Notes: a model not told the origin generated them from the sequence alone. Positions 1-4,731 are shown, counted from the first letter of the stretch. The stretch is 5,573 nt of DNA from an uncultured Senegalimassilia sp. (GCF_934632265.1 NZ_CAKTYH010000123.1:1-5573); one strand, 5' to 3'. Translations and numbers: made by a program.

Positions 1-652
1 CCTCGGCGTAGCAGGGGTAGACCAGGCCCTCCGCCTGCGTCCACAGGCCCTTGATGTAGCGGTCGTAGTACACGCTGCCGGCGTAGTCGGCCTCCAGCTG
101 CGCCACCACCTCGGGCAGCAGCGCGCCGTCCCAGATGGTGTAGTCCTGTCGGTATATGTCGGTCCCCTCGGAATCGAGGAAGGCCTTGAACCAGTGGTTC
201 GGGCTGTCGGGGTTGCACGTGCCGTCGAAGTGGCTGTGGGGGCAGCGCAGGCGCGATTTGAGCATCTGGAACACCGGCTCGGCCCACGTGGTCACCTCGT
301 CGCCGTAGACCCACTCGAACGTGGCGCCCTGAATCTTCGAGACGCTGTTCGACTTGCCCGCGCCCAGGCAGTAGACCTTCTTGCCGAAGATGGTCGCGGT
401 GTTGTCCATACGGATGTTCCCCACCACGTCTTCGGAGTAGAGCGAGCGCATCGGCTCAAGTATGTTGCGCTCCAAGGTCGAGCGCGTGTTGCCAATCATC
501 ACCAGCAGCCCCTCGCCCTTGGCCGCCATGATGCGCTGCGGGATGGTCACCGCTATGTCGACGTACGATTTGCCGCTGCCCGTAGCGCCGCACTTGACGT
601 TCCAGCGGTGCGTGCAATTCTGCAGGTACTCCTGCTGCATCCTGGTAAGCAT
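1..652 (-). CDS. terL: Phage terminase large subunit (TerL), C-terminus cut by window edge
   Basis: The reading frame is open from an ATG at 652 to the left edge, giving 217 residues. It is the packaging motor: an ATPase that pumps DNA into the prohead, normally followed by an RNase H-like nuclease that cuts the concatemer. The Walker A motif GATGSGKS is at about residues 22-29, and Walker B WVYGDE, with the catalytic Glu, at about 114-119. The segment GTCNPDSPNHW at about 144-154 matches the motif III region of the Terminase_3/PBSX-type family. The visible part ends at GLVYP, which in this family introduces the nuclease domain, so that domain lies off the window. The start is 3 bases after the TerS stop. 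The Shine-Dalgarno is weak (GATAGAG), so translation is probably coupled to terS. Family assignment is by motif recognition. Confidence 0.96.
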   Translation of the reverse strand, partial: MLTRMQQEYLQNCTHRWNVKCGATGSGKSYVDIAVTIPQRIMAAKGEGLLVMIGNTRSTLERNILEPMRSLYSEDVVGNIRMDNTATIFGKKVYCLGAGKSNSVSKIQGATFEWVYGDEVTTWAEPVFQMLKSRLRCPHSHFDGTCNPDSPNHWFKAFLDSEGTDIYRQDYTIWDGALLPEVVAQLEADYAGSVYYDRYIKGLWTQAEGLVYPCYAE

Positions 653-655
653 GGG

Positions 656-1138
656 CTACTCTATCGCGCTCTGCACGCCGGAGACCAGCTCCTTGGCGGC
701 GGCCAGGACGGTCGTGTCTGCGTCGTCGTGCCTCGGCCGGTCGCGCCACAGCTCGGGCTGGCGGTTCTTGAGCCAGTAGATCATGGCGGTGGTGTCCGGC
801 GCCAGCGTCTCCTCCACCTTCTCCACGAGCGTGACCTTGCCCTTGTTCGGGTCCAGCACCTCGCGCTTGCGGACGGTGGTGCGCTTGGCCTTGCCGCACG
901 CCTTGGCGTAGAGGCTCGTCACCACGGCCTCGTCCGCCTGGCTCTTCGATTCCTTGAGGGCGTGACAGAATTCCGGGTGCGCCTTCTGCCACCGGTAGAT
1001 GGTCCGCTCCGAGATTCCGAACGCCTCCGCTATCTCCGCAGATGAGCAGCCCCTCCGCGCAAGCGAGACGGCCCAGGGCACGTGCACCTCGGCGTTGTAA
1101 CGGGTCGGCTGGCCCCTATGTTTTCCGTCAGTCGTCAT
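656..1138 (-). CDS. terS: Phage terminase small subunit (TerS)
   Basis: This is the DNA-recognition subunit that finds the packaging site and loads TerL. The 160-aa protein opens with a basic GKHRGQPTRY stretch. A helix-turn-helix follows at about residues 29-51 (AEIAEAFGISERTIYRW), then HPEF, a helical middle, and PDTTAMIYWLKNRQPELWRDR at about 114-134. That last block is a hallmark of the HTH-bearing TerS family next to Terminase_3 TerL genes. Length and order, directly upstream of terL, are typical. The ATG at 1138 has no strong Shine-Dalgarno. A terminator lies just upstream, so expression needs readthrough, antitermination or an unseen promoter. The pac or cos site may lie in or near this gene, but I cannot identify it. 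Confidence 0.93.
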   Translation of the reverse strand: MTTDGKHRGQPTRYNAEVHVPWAVSLARRGCSSAEIAEAFGISERTIYRWQKAHPEFCHALKESKSQADEAVVTSLYAKACGKAKRTTVRKREVLDPNKGKVTLVEKVEETLAPDTTAMIYWLKNRQPELWRDRPRHDDADTTVLAAAKELVSGVQSAIE

Positions 1139-1176
1139 GACACCGATGATGCCCTACCGGTCACGGGCAAGGGAAA

Positions 1177-1196
1177 GGCCCCGCCGAAGCGGGGCC
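1177..1196 (-). terminator. Intrinsic terminator between the 43-aa gene and terS
   Basis: On the minus strand an 8-bp perfect stem GGCCCCGC/GCGGGGCC closes a UUCG tetraloop with a C-G closing pair, an exceptionally stable loop. It is followed by TTTCCCTT. The plus strand has no T run on its far side, so it acts for minus-strand transcription only. It lies 32 bases past the stop of the 43-aa gene and 38 bases before the terS start. It should end or reduce transcripts from the early genes before packaging genes. Confidence 0.85.
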
Positions 1197-1228
1197 CAGG
1201 TCTCGCGGTTTCACCATCTGACTCCGCA

Positions 1229-1360
1229 TCACCTCATGAAGTCCATCATCGCGCGGCAGAACGGGGACTCCCGCAGCAGCGCGCCGTAGCGCCCCGCGCA
1301 CTGGGGCACCCCGGCGAGCACCGCCCCGGTGCCCCTGCGCCGCATGGCCTCGCGCGGCAT
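1229..1360 (-). CDS. Small 43-aa basic protein, unknown function
   Basis: I do not recognise this protein. It starts at an ATG that overlaps the upstream ParB-like gene's stop as TGATG, a classic termination-reinitiation junction, and it ends 32 bases before a terminator. Nearly every codon ends in G or C, matching neighbouring coding sequence, which argues for a real gene despite its length. The protein is rich in Arg and Met, with two cysteines (about residues 21 and 35), and ends PFCRAMMDFMR. There is no signal peptide or membrane span. Its own Shine-Dalgarno is poor (GGCGGGTG), so it depends on coupling. It may be a partner of the ParB-like protein; that is inference from the junction only. 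Confidence 0.6.
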   Translation of the reverse strand: MPREAMRRRGTGAVLAGVPQCAGRYGALLRESPFCRAMMDFMR

Positions 1361-1875
1361 CAGAAGGCACCCGCCGCGTCCGTCATAAGCTCGGCAAAGC
1401 TCCTCCGCGCTATCACATGGGACACCCCGGCCTGCTGGTTGAGCGCCTTGAAGCAGCCCGCCGTACCCGGCCGCCGCATCAGCTCGGACGGACCCCCCGA
1501 GCCGTTGGCGATGCTCACGCAGTTGAAGCGGTTGCCCTCGAAGCCGGGCAGGTCGCCGCACCCGCAGCACGCCGTCGAGTCGCCCAGGCTGCGCAGGCGG
1601 TTCTCCGCGCACCAGAACGCCAGCCCCAGCTCAAGCGCCGCCATGAGCCGGCCGTGGCCCTCCACGACCTCGCTCTTGCCCTCGGCGTTGGTCCATACCC
1701 CGATGGGGTCGCAGAAGCCCACCTGCCGCATGCTGGCCTTTATCTGCTCCACCTGCTCGGCGGTGTGCTCCTTGGCGTTGCCCGCGTACTCCTGCAGGCG
1801 GCCTACCGGCTCCACCGTGACCGCCAACGTCGGCACGAGCTCCTGAATCTCGGCCACGGTCATGCCCTTGCCCAC
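1360..1875 (-). CDS. ParB/Srx-fold domain protein with atypical C-terminus
   Basis: The 171-aa protein has an N-terminal ParB-like nuclease/partition fold: a strand (LAVTVEPVGRL, about 18-27), NAKEHTAEQVEQIKASM (about 33-49), DPIGVW (about 56-61) and the diagnostic EGHGR (about 72-76) followed by LMAALELGL. Phage members of this family occur alone or fused to DNA methylases, and their roles include DNA binding or nicking and, in ParB proper, CTP binding. Here the usual stretch after ELGL (VPV... to the NKL/NRL helix) seems missing, because AFWCAENRL follows at once. The last 70 or so residues, including CCGCG (about 103-107), are unrecognised but keep GC-rich third positions. The GTG at 1875 is chosen because AAAGGAGG sits 4 bases upstream; the ATG at 1863 is too far from it. 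Confidence 0.85.
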   Translation of the reverse strand: MGKGMTVAEIQELVPTLAVTVEPVGRLQEYAGNAKEHTAEQVEQIKASMRQVGFCDPIGVWTNAEGKSEVVEGHGRLMAALELGLAFWCAENRLRSLGDSTACCGCGDLPGFEGNRFNCVSIANGSGGPSELMRRPGTAGCFKALNQQAGVSHVIARRSFAELMTDAAGAF

Positions 1876-1879
1876 GGCT

Positions 1880-1887
1880 CCTCCTTT
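1880..1887 (-). promoter_or_regulatory. Strong Shine-Dalgarno deciding the ParB-like GTG start
   Basis: AAAGGAGG on the minus strand lies 4 bases before the GTG at 1875 and 16 bases before the in-frame ATG at 1863. This supports the GTG start. Unlike most genes here, this one follows a gap rather than an overlap and carries its own strong ribosome site. Confidence 0.75.
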
Positions 1888-1934
1888 CGTTATGCATCCA
1901 TTCTCCCAGGTCCGTCACGGCCCCATAAACGCCA

Positions 1935-1964
1935 AGCGGCCCCGGGCCGAGGCCCGAGACCGCT
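1935..1964 (-). terminator. Long GC-rich hairpin in the gap before the ParB-like gene (possible terminator)
   Basis: On the minus strand AGCGGTCTCGGGCC pairs with GGCCCGGGGCCGCT, giving 13-14 bp including two T-G (U-G) pairs around a TC turn. It lies in the 138-base gap (1876-2013) between the membrane-protein gene and the ParB-like gene. The downstream T run is poor (TTGGCGTTTATGG). A terminator role in a high-GC host is therefore plausible but not certain. It could instead be a processing or leader structure, and it can fold on the plus strand too. I see no convincing gene in the rest of this gap. Confidence 0.5.
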
Positions 1965-2013
1965 CAGAAGGAGGTGCGCCATGGGGAAGCGCCCTATAAT
2001 CATCCCGCACGCG

Positions 2014-2277
2014 TCACAGGGCGCCGAACGCCCCCAGCGCGAGCCTTGCCGCCCATGCGCAGGCGGCCGCCATCAGCAGCGCCGGGAACAGCACGACCAT
2101 GACGCCGCACGCGCACCCCAGGCCCCTCATGGCCTTGTCCCTCAGCCGGGCCGCCACGCACGCCGCGTCGCGCCCTCCGGCCGGCCGGTGCCTCAGCACG
2201 CACTCGCCTTCGCCCTCGCGGCTCACCGTGCGGTAATGCGCGCACTCCTCGCACCGAAGACCCTGTTCGCCGCTCAT
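2014..2277 (-). CDS. Small membrane protein with N-terminal Cys motif
   Basis: This 87-aa protein is not a named family I can state with certainty. The N-terminal half has CEECAHY (Cys about 9 and 12) plus Cys at about 26 and 40, a spacing seen in small phage zinc-binding proteins. The C-terminal half, about residues 54-79 (a hydrophobic run around VMVVLFPALLMAAACAWAA), is a convincing transmembrane segment with no charge in its core. No signal peptide precedes it, so the Cys-bearing part probably faces the cytoplasm with a C-terminal anchor. The ATG at 2277 overlaps the upstream gene's stop (ATGA), and GGAGGGAG lies about 8 bases upstream. Codon third positions are strongly G or C. A membrane-located accessory or exclusion role is speculation. 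Confidence 0.75.
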   Translation of the reverse strand: MSGEQGLRCEECAHYRTVSREGEGECVLRHRPAGGRDAACVAARLRDKAMRGLGCACGVMVVLFPALLMAAACAWAARLALGAFGAL

Positions 2278-2789
2278 TCGCTTTCTCCCTCCTCCCTTTT
2301 CACGTAATTGATTGCACAATTTATCGCATTGAGCAGGGAGTTCTTCCCCTTTTCCAGCAGCACTGACTCCTCGCTAGGCGGTCGCCAGGCGTCAGTGCGA
2401 CAAGACCCGAAGAGGCGCAGCAAATTCAGCTCATCATCAAGAATGAAGCGCTTTTCATTCGTTTTGAACTCAACCGCGATTTCGAGCGGAAACGTCTTGC
2501 GCATAACCGATATCAGCCCTCGGGCCCTGATTGCGGCAATTTCTGTATCCTCGATTTCGGATTTCAAAACAGTAAGATCGTCCGATGACGAGCCCTTGAA
2601 GAGTCTGTGCACGATATCGTATTGGCTCACAGCCGGAACATTGATTAACTCGAAGTCTTCTCGCACGATACGCACGGAAGCGCTATCAGATACGATGGCT
2701 TCCTGCACGGAGTCGAGCTTGGCGCGCAGCAACGCGTTATCGTTTTTCAACTTCTCGTATTCGTTGACGAACAACTCTTCAATCGTCAT
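2274..2789 (-). CDS. Unrecognised 171-aa coiled-coil phage protein
   Basis: I do not recognise a functional family. The protein starts MTIEELFVNEYEKLKNDNALLRAKLDSVQ, whose leucine and charged spacing over about residues 5-32 predicts a short coiled coil, probably for dimerisation. The remainder is a mixed alpha/beta sequence with no Cys pairs, membrane span or visible catalytic motif. Many phage proteins share such an N-terminal zipper with variable C-termini. The ATG at 2789 is chosen because it forms an ATGA overlap with the upstream stop and has AAGGTGG about 7 bases before it; the longer frame to 2822 would run into the upstream gene. Its base composition (about 51% G+C over 2281-2520) is far lower than the flanks, suggesting recent transfer. 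Confidence 0.8.
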   Translation of the reverse strand: MTIEELFVNEYEKLKNDNALLRAKLDSVQEAIVSDSASVRIVREDFELINVPAVSQYDIVHRLFKGSSSDDLTVLKSEIEDTEIAAIRARGLISVMRKTFPLEIAVEFKTNEKRFILDDELNLLRLFGSCRTDAWRPPSEESVLLEKGKNSLLNAINCAINYVKREEGESE

Positions 2790-3097
2790 TTGTCCACCAC
2801 CTTCGCGCCGCATTGGGGGCAAAAGCGCGCGTTGTCGTCAGCAAGGCACCAATCGTCGCAGCCGCAGTTGGCACAGCACGCGCGTCCATGCCTGTTAACG
2901 TCAACATACGTTGTCGGGCGGTCGATGAGGTCTGCAAGCAGATGGAATATATCTCCCTTGCCGACGACCGCGCGGATTGCGCTGAGCGCCATGGCATTGT
3001 GCACTCGCGGTGAGAGCAAAGACGGCACCCCGTCAATGTGCTCGTCGAGACCGCGCAGCTTTGCCGCAACCTCACGGCGTTCTTGGTCGCTAATCAT
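2786..3097 (-). CDS. Small phage protein with helical N-terminus and C-terminal zinc ribbon
   Basis: The 103-aa protein starts MISDQERREVAAKLRGLD, an amphipathic helical opening I associate with accessory proteins of Coriobacteriia phages. Next is a helical middle ending FHLLADLIDR, then a zinc ribbon with CANC (about 75-78) and FCPQCG (about 92-97), probably binding one structural zinc. Function is unknown. Starts at 3097 or 3103 are both possible. I prefer 3097 because GAGG is then 9 bases upstream, against 3 for the ATG at 3103; the start at 3139 would overlap the upstream gene widely. It overlaps the upstream gene end by 8 bases and the downstream start by 4, so it is operonic. Confidence 0.8.
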   Translation of the reverse strand: MISDQERREVAAKLRGLDEHIDGVPSLLSPRVHNAMALSAIRAVVGKGDIFHLLADLIDRPTTYVDVNRHGRACCANCGCDDWCLADDNARFCPQCGAKVVDK

Positions 3098-3485
3098 CTG
3101 CATCACCCTCGTCAAGCAGCATGCCGAGCCGGTCTGCAAGGTCCTGTGTCATAAGCGAACCGCAGGGACAGCTATCGTTCCACCATTCGCAATGCTCACA
3201 GGAGGCTCGCTTATCGTCGGCCATGGCTCCATCTCCGATGCCGTGCCTCTTCGCGTACGCGCATACGTCCAGCGCCATGTCCTGTTTGATGCTCTCCAAG
3301 CTGTCGTGGCCGACCTCCGGGAACAGCTCCCCGCACATCGGGCAGAACAGAATCGGGTTCGTGGCTCCCCCGCGATATCCGTCCGCGTAATAGATGCGGT
3401 AAACGCCGTCTACTTTGCCGACGCTTACGTCGGAGCAGCTGTCGCGCATCATGCTCTTTTCGCCGCAGCAGTAATCGCAGCTCAC
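3090..3485 (-). CDS. Two-part Cys-rich (zinc-binding) small phage protein
   Basis: The 131-aa protein is unrecognised as a named family. The N-terminal part has CDYCC at about residues 3-7 and FCPMCG at about 47-52, a standard four-Cys zinc ribbon of small phage proteins. The C-terminal part, from about Met88, carries CEHC (about 96-99) and CPC (about 106-108), a second possible zinc site, and an acidic end. The GTG at 3485 is chosen because it makes a GTGA overlap with the Lar-type gene's stop; the upstream ATG at 3518 would overlap that gene by over 30 bases. The two Cys clusters look like two small proteins joined in frame. Role is unknown; a DNA or protein adaptor is a guess. Confidence 0.75.
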   Translation of the reverse strand: MSCDYCCGEKSMMRDSCSDVSVGKVDGVYRIYYADGYRGGATNPILFCPMCGELFPEVGHDSLESIKQDMALDVCAYAKRHGIGDGAMADDKRASCEHCEWWNDSCPCGSLMTQDLADRLGMLLDEGDADD

Positions 3486-3739
3486 AGCCCCACCGCCTTC
3501 CGGATTCGCTCGCTCCAATCGCCATCGCCGTCAATGCCTGCGTCCTCGATCTCGGCGACGACCTTGCGGAGCGCGTCGATATCGATTGCGCGACGGTTCC
3601 AGGCGTTTGCTGCGAGGTCAGGATGTTTGAACCCTGAGCTGCTCGCACCGCATGTGTGACACTCCGCGAAAAACAGGTTGAGCGGCCTTATAAACTCAAC
3701 ATCATTGCTCCCGCAGAACGGGCAATTATCTAACCCCAT
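3482..3739 (-). CDS. Lar-family (restriction alleviation-like) zinc protein
   Basis: The 85-aa protein has CPFCGS (Cys about 6 and 9), AECHTCGA (Cys about 27 and 30) and AANAWNRR (about 43-50). This two-knuckle plus WNRR layout is that of the Lar restriction-alleviation family. The Rac prophage founder in E. coli modulates the type I enzyme EcoKI; most phage relatives are named only by similarity, so an anti-restriction role here is inference. The C-terminal 35 residues are helical and not part of the core family. The ATG at 3739 has AGGAGG 5 bases upstream. It is the first gene after the structured untranslated stretch and heads the middle operon. Confidence 0.85.
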   Translation of the reverse strand: MGLDNCPFCGSNDVEFIRPLNLFFAECHTCGASSSGFKHPDLAANAWNRRAIDIDALRKVVAEIEDAGIDGDGDWSERIRKAVGL

Positions 3740-3744
3740 GTCAT

Positions 3745-3750
3745 CCTCCT
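3745..3750 (-). promoter_or_regulatory. Consensus ribosome binding site of the Lar-type gene
   Basis: AGGAGG on the minus strand lies 5 bases before the ATG at 3739. It sits in an A-rich, apparently unpaired stretch (CAATCAAAGACAACCGAAT) just after a 10-bp hairpin, an arrangement that leaves the site open. Confidence 0.7.
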
Positions 3751-3771
3751 ATTCGGTTGTCTTTGATTGGC

Positions 3772-3819
3772 CGGGGGCGCATACGCTTGATTTACGGTCT
3801 CGATAACCTTGCGCCCCCG
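3772..3819. repeat. Perfect 10-bp inverted repeat upstream of the Lar-type gene
   Basis: The left arm CGGGGGCGCA (3772-3781) and right arm TGCGCCCCCG (3810-3819) are exact reverse complements around a 28-base, A+T-richer loop. On the minus strand it ends 32 bases before the Lar-type start codon. It could be a leader hairpin or a protein-binding site. Confidence 0.8.
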
Positions 3820-3837
3820 ATGTTGCGTGGGTCTTAC

Positions 3838-3867
3838 GCGGGCGGCTCGCCTAACGTCACCGCCCGC
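3838..3867. repeat. Perfect 8-bp GC-only inverted repeat
   Basis: GCGGGCGG (3838-3845) and CCGCCCGC (3860-3867) are exact reverse complements with a 14-base loop. Every stem pair is G-C, so a stable RNA hairpin is expected on either strand. There is no adjacent T run. Confidence 0.8.
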
Positions 3868-4001
3868 TGCCCTTGTGCCACCACAGCGTCAGTGTCCGCC
3901 TACGCTTTCACCGCGCCGTCTAGTGGTCTTTCGCAGGTCCGGCCCCTCCGCCCATCCTGCACGCCCGCGTCCAGGCTCCCTCGATACTCCCGGTTTCCCG
4001 C

Positions 4002-4196
4002 CTAGAGCGGGTAGTCTCCGATGCGGCAGATGGGGTTATGCAGCACCTCGTCAGGCGCCGGCTCGTGGTCGAACACCCAGCCGTTGACGACGTATCGCCC
4101 ATCCGCTGCCGCCTTGCGAGCCCTTCGGTTGCCGTCGCGAATCATCGCCCGAAGCTCCGGCCTCATCTCGCCGGAGCGAATCACGTCCGCCCTCAT
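4002..4196 (-). CDS. Unrecognised 64-aa protein, last gene of the right operon
   Basis: I do not recognise a family. The protein is basic and helical at the start (RPELRAMIRDGNRRARKAAADGR, about residues 12-34), followed by a short beta-like part with VVNGWVFDHEPAPDE and ending NPICRIGDYPL. It has one Cys and no membrane span. The ATG at 4196 overlaps the upstream stop (ATGA), and GAGGTGA lies about 7 bases before it. The overlap, the ribosome site and GC-rich third positions support a real gene. It ends in TAG at the edge of the gene-free stretch. Confidence 0.65.
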   Translation of the reverse strand: MRADVIRSGEMRPELRAMIRDGNRRARKAAADGRYVVNGWVFDHEPAPDEVLHNPICRIGDYPL

Positions 4197-4534
4197 CCGA
4201 AGCTCACCTCGCGCTTGCCGACCTTGCCCCAGCCCATCTTCCGGGCCATCCTGAGCGTGTTCGGGCTGATGCCCTCGCGCCGGGCCGCTTCGGCGATTGA
4301 CTCGTAGGCCTTGCCGTCAACGGCCACCGCCACCGCCCTGGGCGGCACGCTGCCGGGCCTGAACGACAGCGGCTTGTCGCGGCGCTTGCCGCGCCTGCCC
4401 TTCGGCCTCTCGCTCAGCGGCTCGCCCGTCGCAGGGTCGAAGTACCTGACGCGCACCGGCCCCGATGTCGCGCAGCTGCCGTTGTCGCAGAACGCCCGGC
4501 CCCCGCCGTAGCGCAGGCTGCTGTGGTGCGTCAT
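4193..4534 (-). CDS. Basic protein with C-terminal NUMOD-like helix-turn-helix
   Basis: The 113-aa protein has a short Cys pair (CDNGSC, about 16-21) and a very basic linker (RPKGRRGKRRDK, about 43-54). Its C-terminal module reads VDGKAYESIAEAARREGISPNTL (about 72-94) followed by MGWGKVGKREV. The order small strand, YxSIxEAAxxxGIS, helix, final strand is that of NUMOD-type DNA-binding modules normally attached to homing endonucleases. Here it stands without a nuclease domain, though an HNH gene lies two genes upstream in the same operon. DNA binding is likely; the target is unknown. The ATG at 4534 is supported by an ATGA overlap and GGAGG 7 bases upstream. Confidence 0.75.
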   Translation of the reverse strand: MTHHSSLRYGGGRAFCDNGSCATSGPVRVRYFDPATGEPLSERPKGRRGKRRDKPLSFRPGSVPPRAVAVAVDGKAYESIAEAARREGISPNTLRMARKMGWGKVGKREVSFG

Positions 4535-4731
4535 TCCTCGTCCTCCTCGTCTATCGCGATCTCGACGCCGCCGCCGAACACGCAGTGCCCGACCTCGCGG
4601 CAGTTCGTCCATACGGGCCTTCCGGCCCATCCGCACTCGGTCTTCGTGCCGTAGCGCCCCGTCTCGTGCGGGCAGCATCCCGGCTCGGGGTCCGCGAACA
4701 GCCCCAGCTGCCCCGGCAGCTCGGGCCTCAT
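4531..4731 (-). CDS. Unrecognised 66-aa Cys-rich protein
   Basis: I do not recognise a named family. The protein begins MRPELPGQLGLFADPEPG, then has Cys at about 19, 20, 33, 44 and 50 with His at about 22 and 49, enough to bind a zinc ion. It ends in DEEDEE. The middle (GYGTKTECG-like spacing, TNCREVGHC) resembles small phage proteins of unknown role. The ATG at 4731 forms an ATGA overlap with the HNH gene's stop, and no strong Shine-Dalgarno precedes it, so it is expected to be translated by coupling. GC-rich third positions support it. Confidence 0.65.
   Translation of the reverse strand: MRPELPGQLGLFADPEPGCCPHETGRYGTKTECGWAGRPVWTNCREVGHCVFGGGVEIAIDEEDEE
4541..4548 (-). promoter_or_regulatory. 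Ribosome binding site inside the acidic tail codons of the 66-aa gene
   Basis: GAGGAGGA on the minus strand lies about 6-7 bases before the ATG at 4534. The same bases encode the Glu/Asp end of the upstream protein (DEEDEE), so this tail may exist mainly to carry the ribosome site. Confidence 0.65.

Larger units (their letters stand above)
3740..4001. other. Gene-free structured stretch (leader or non-coding RNA candidate)
   Basis: No credible gene occupies these 262 bases on either strand. The stretch holds a perfect 10-bp inverted repeat (3772-3781 with 3810-3819), a perfect 8-bp one (3838-3845 with 3860-3867), and weaker ones (TGTG/CACA at 3874-3885; GCAGG/CCTGC at 3933-3960). None is followed by a T run on the minus strand, so they are not obvious intrinsic terminators. 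I find no convincing -35/-10 pair. Between two tightly overlapped operons, such a gap most likely holds a structured 5' leader, a non-coding RNA, or sites for a DNA-binding protein. Confidence 0.55.

Noticed and set aside
456..992. Minus-strand frame overlapping terS in another register
   Set aside because: It overlaps firm terS and terL coding sequence and its translation is a low-complexity shadow without motifs.
194..1045. Long plus-strand open frame opposite terL and terS, and similar plus-strand frames elsewhere
   Set aside because: High G+C makes stops rare in shadow frames. The predicted proteins are Arg/His/Ala-rich with no family resemblance, while the minus-strand frames carry terminase motifs.
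1631..1918. Minus-strand frame starting MTDLGEWMHN upstream of the ParB-like gene
   Set aside because: The opening looks protein-like, but it soon runs out of frame through the ParB domain and becomes Arg/Gly-rich. The strong ribosome site serves the ParB-like GTG instead.
1888..1918. Possible minus-strand promoter (GTGACG, 18-base spacer, CATAAC) before the ParB-like gene
   Set aside because: The matches are only 4 of 6 in each box, and the start point would fall inside the ribosome binding site, leaving no usable leader.
1995..2000. TATAAT on the plus strand
   Set aside because: There is no -35-like hexamer at the right distance upstream, and the position lies downstream of the candidate plus-strand ATG. 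It is probably chance.
3880..3900. Short resemblance to a 16S rRNA segment (GGACACTGACGCTG on the minus strand)
   Set aside because: Only about 14 bases match from memory and the flanks diverge, so it is not an rRNA fragment.
3740..4001. tRNA or tRNA-like gene in the gene-free stretch
   Set aside because: I found no cloverleaf with a T-loop GTTCRANYC motif or a 7-bp acceptor stem of suitable spacing on either strand.
3757..4087. Plus-strand frames in the gene-free stretch (82 and 92 codons)
   Set aside because: They lack ribosome sites and family resemblance, and they run across the inverted repeats and into the 64-aa gene.
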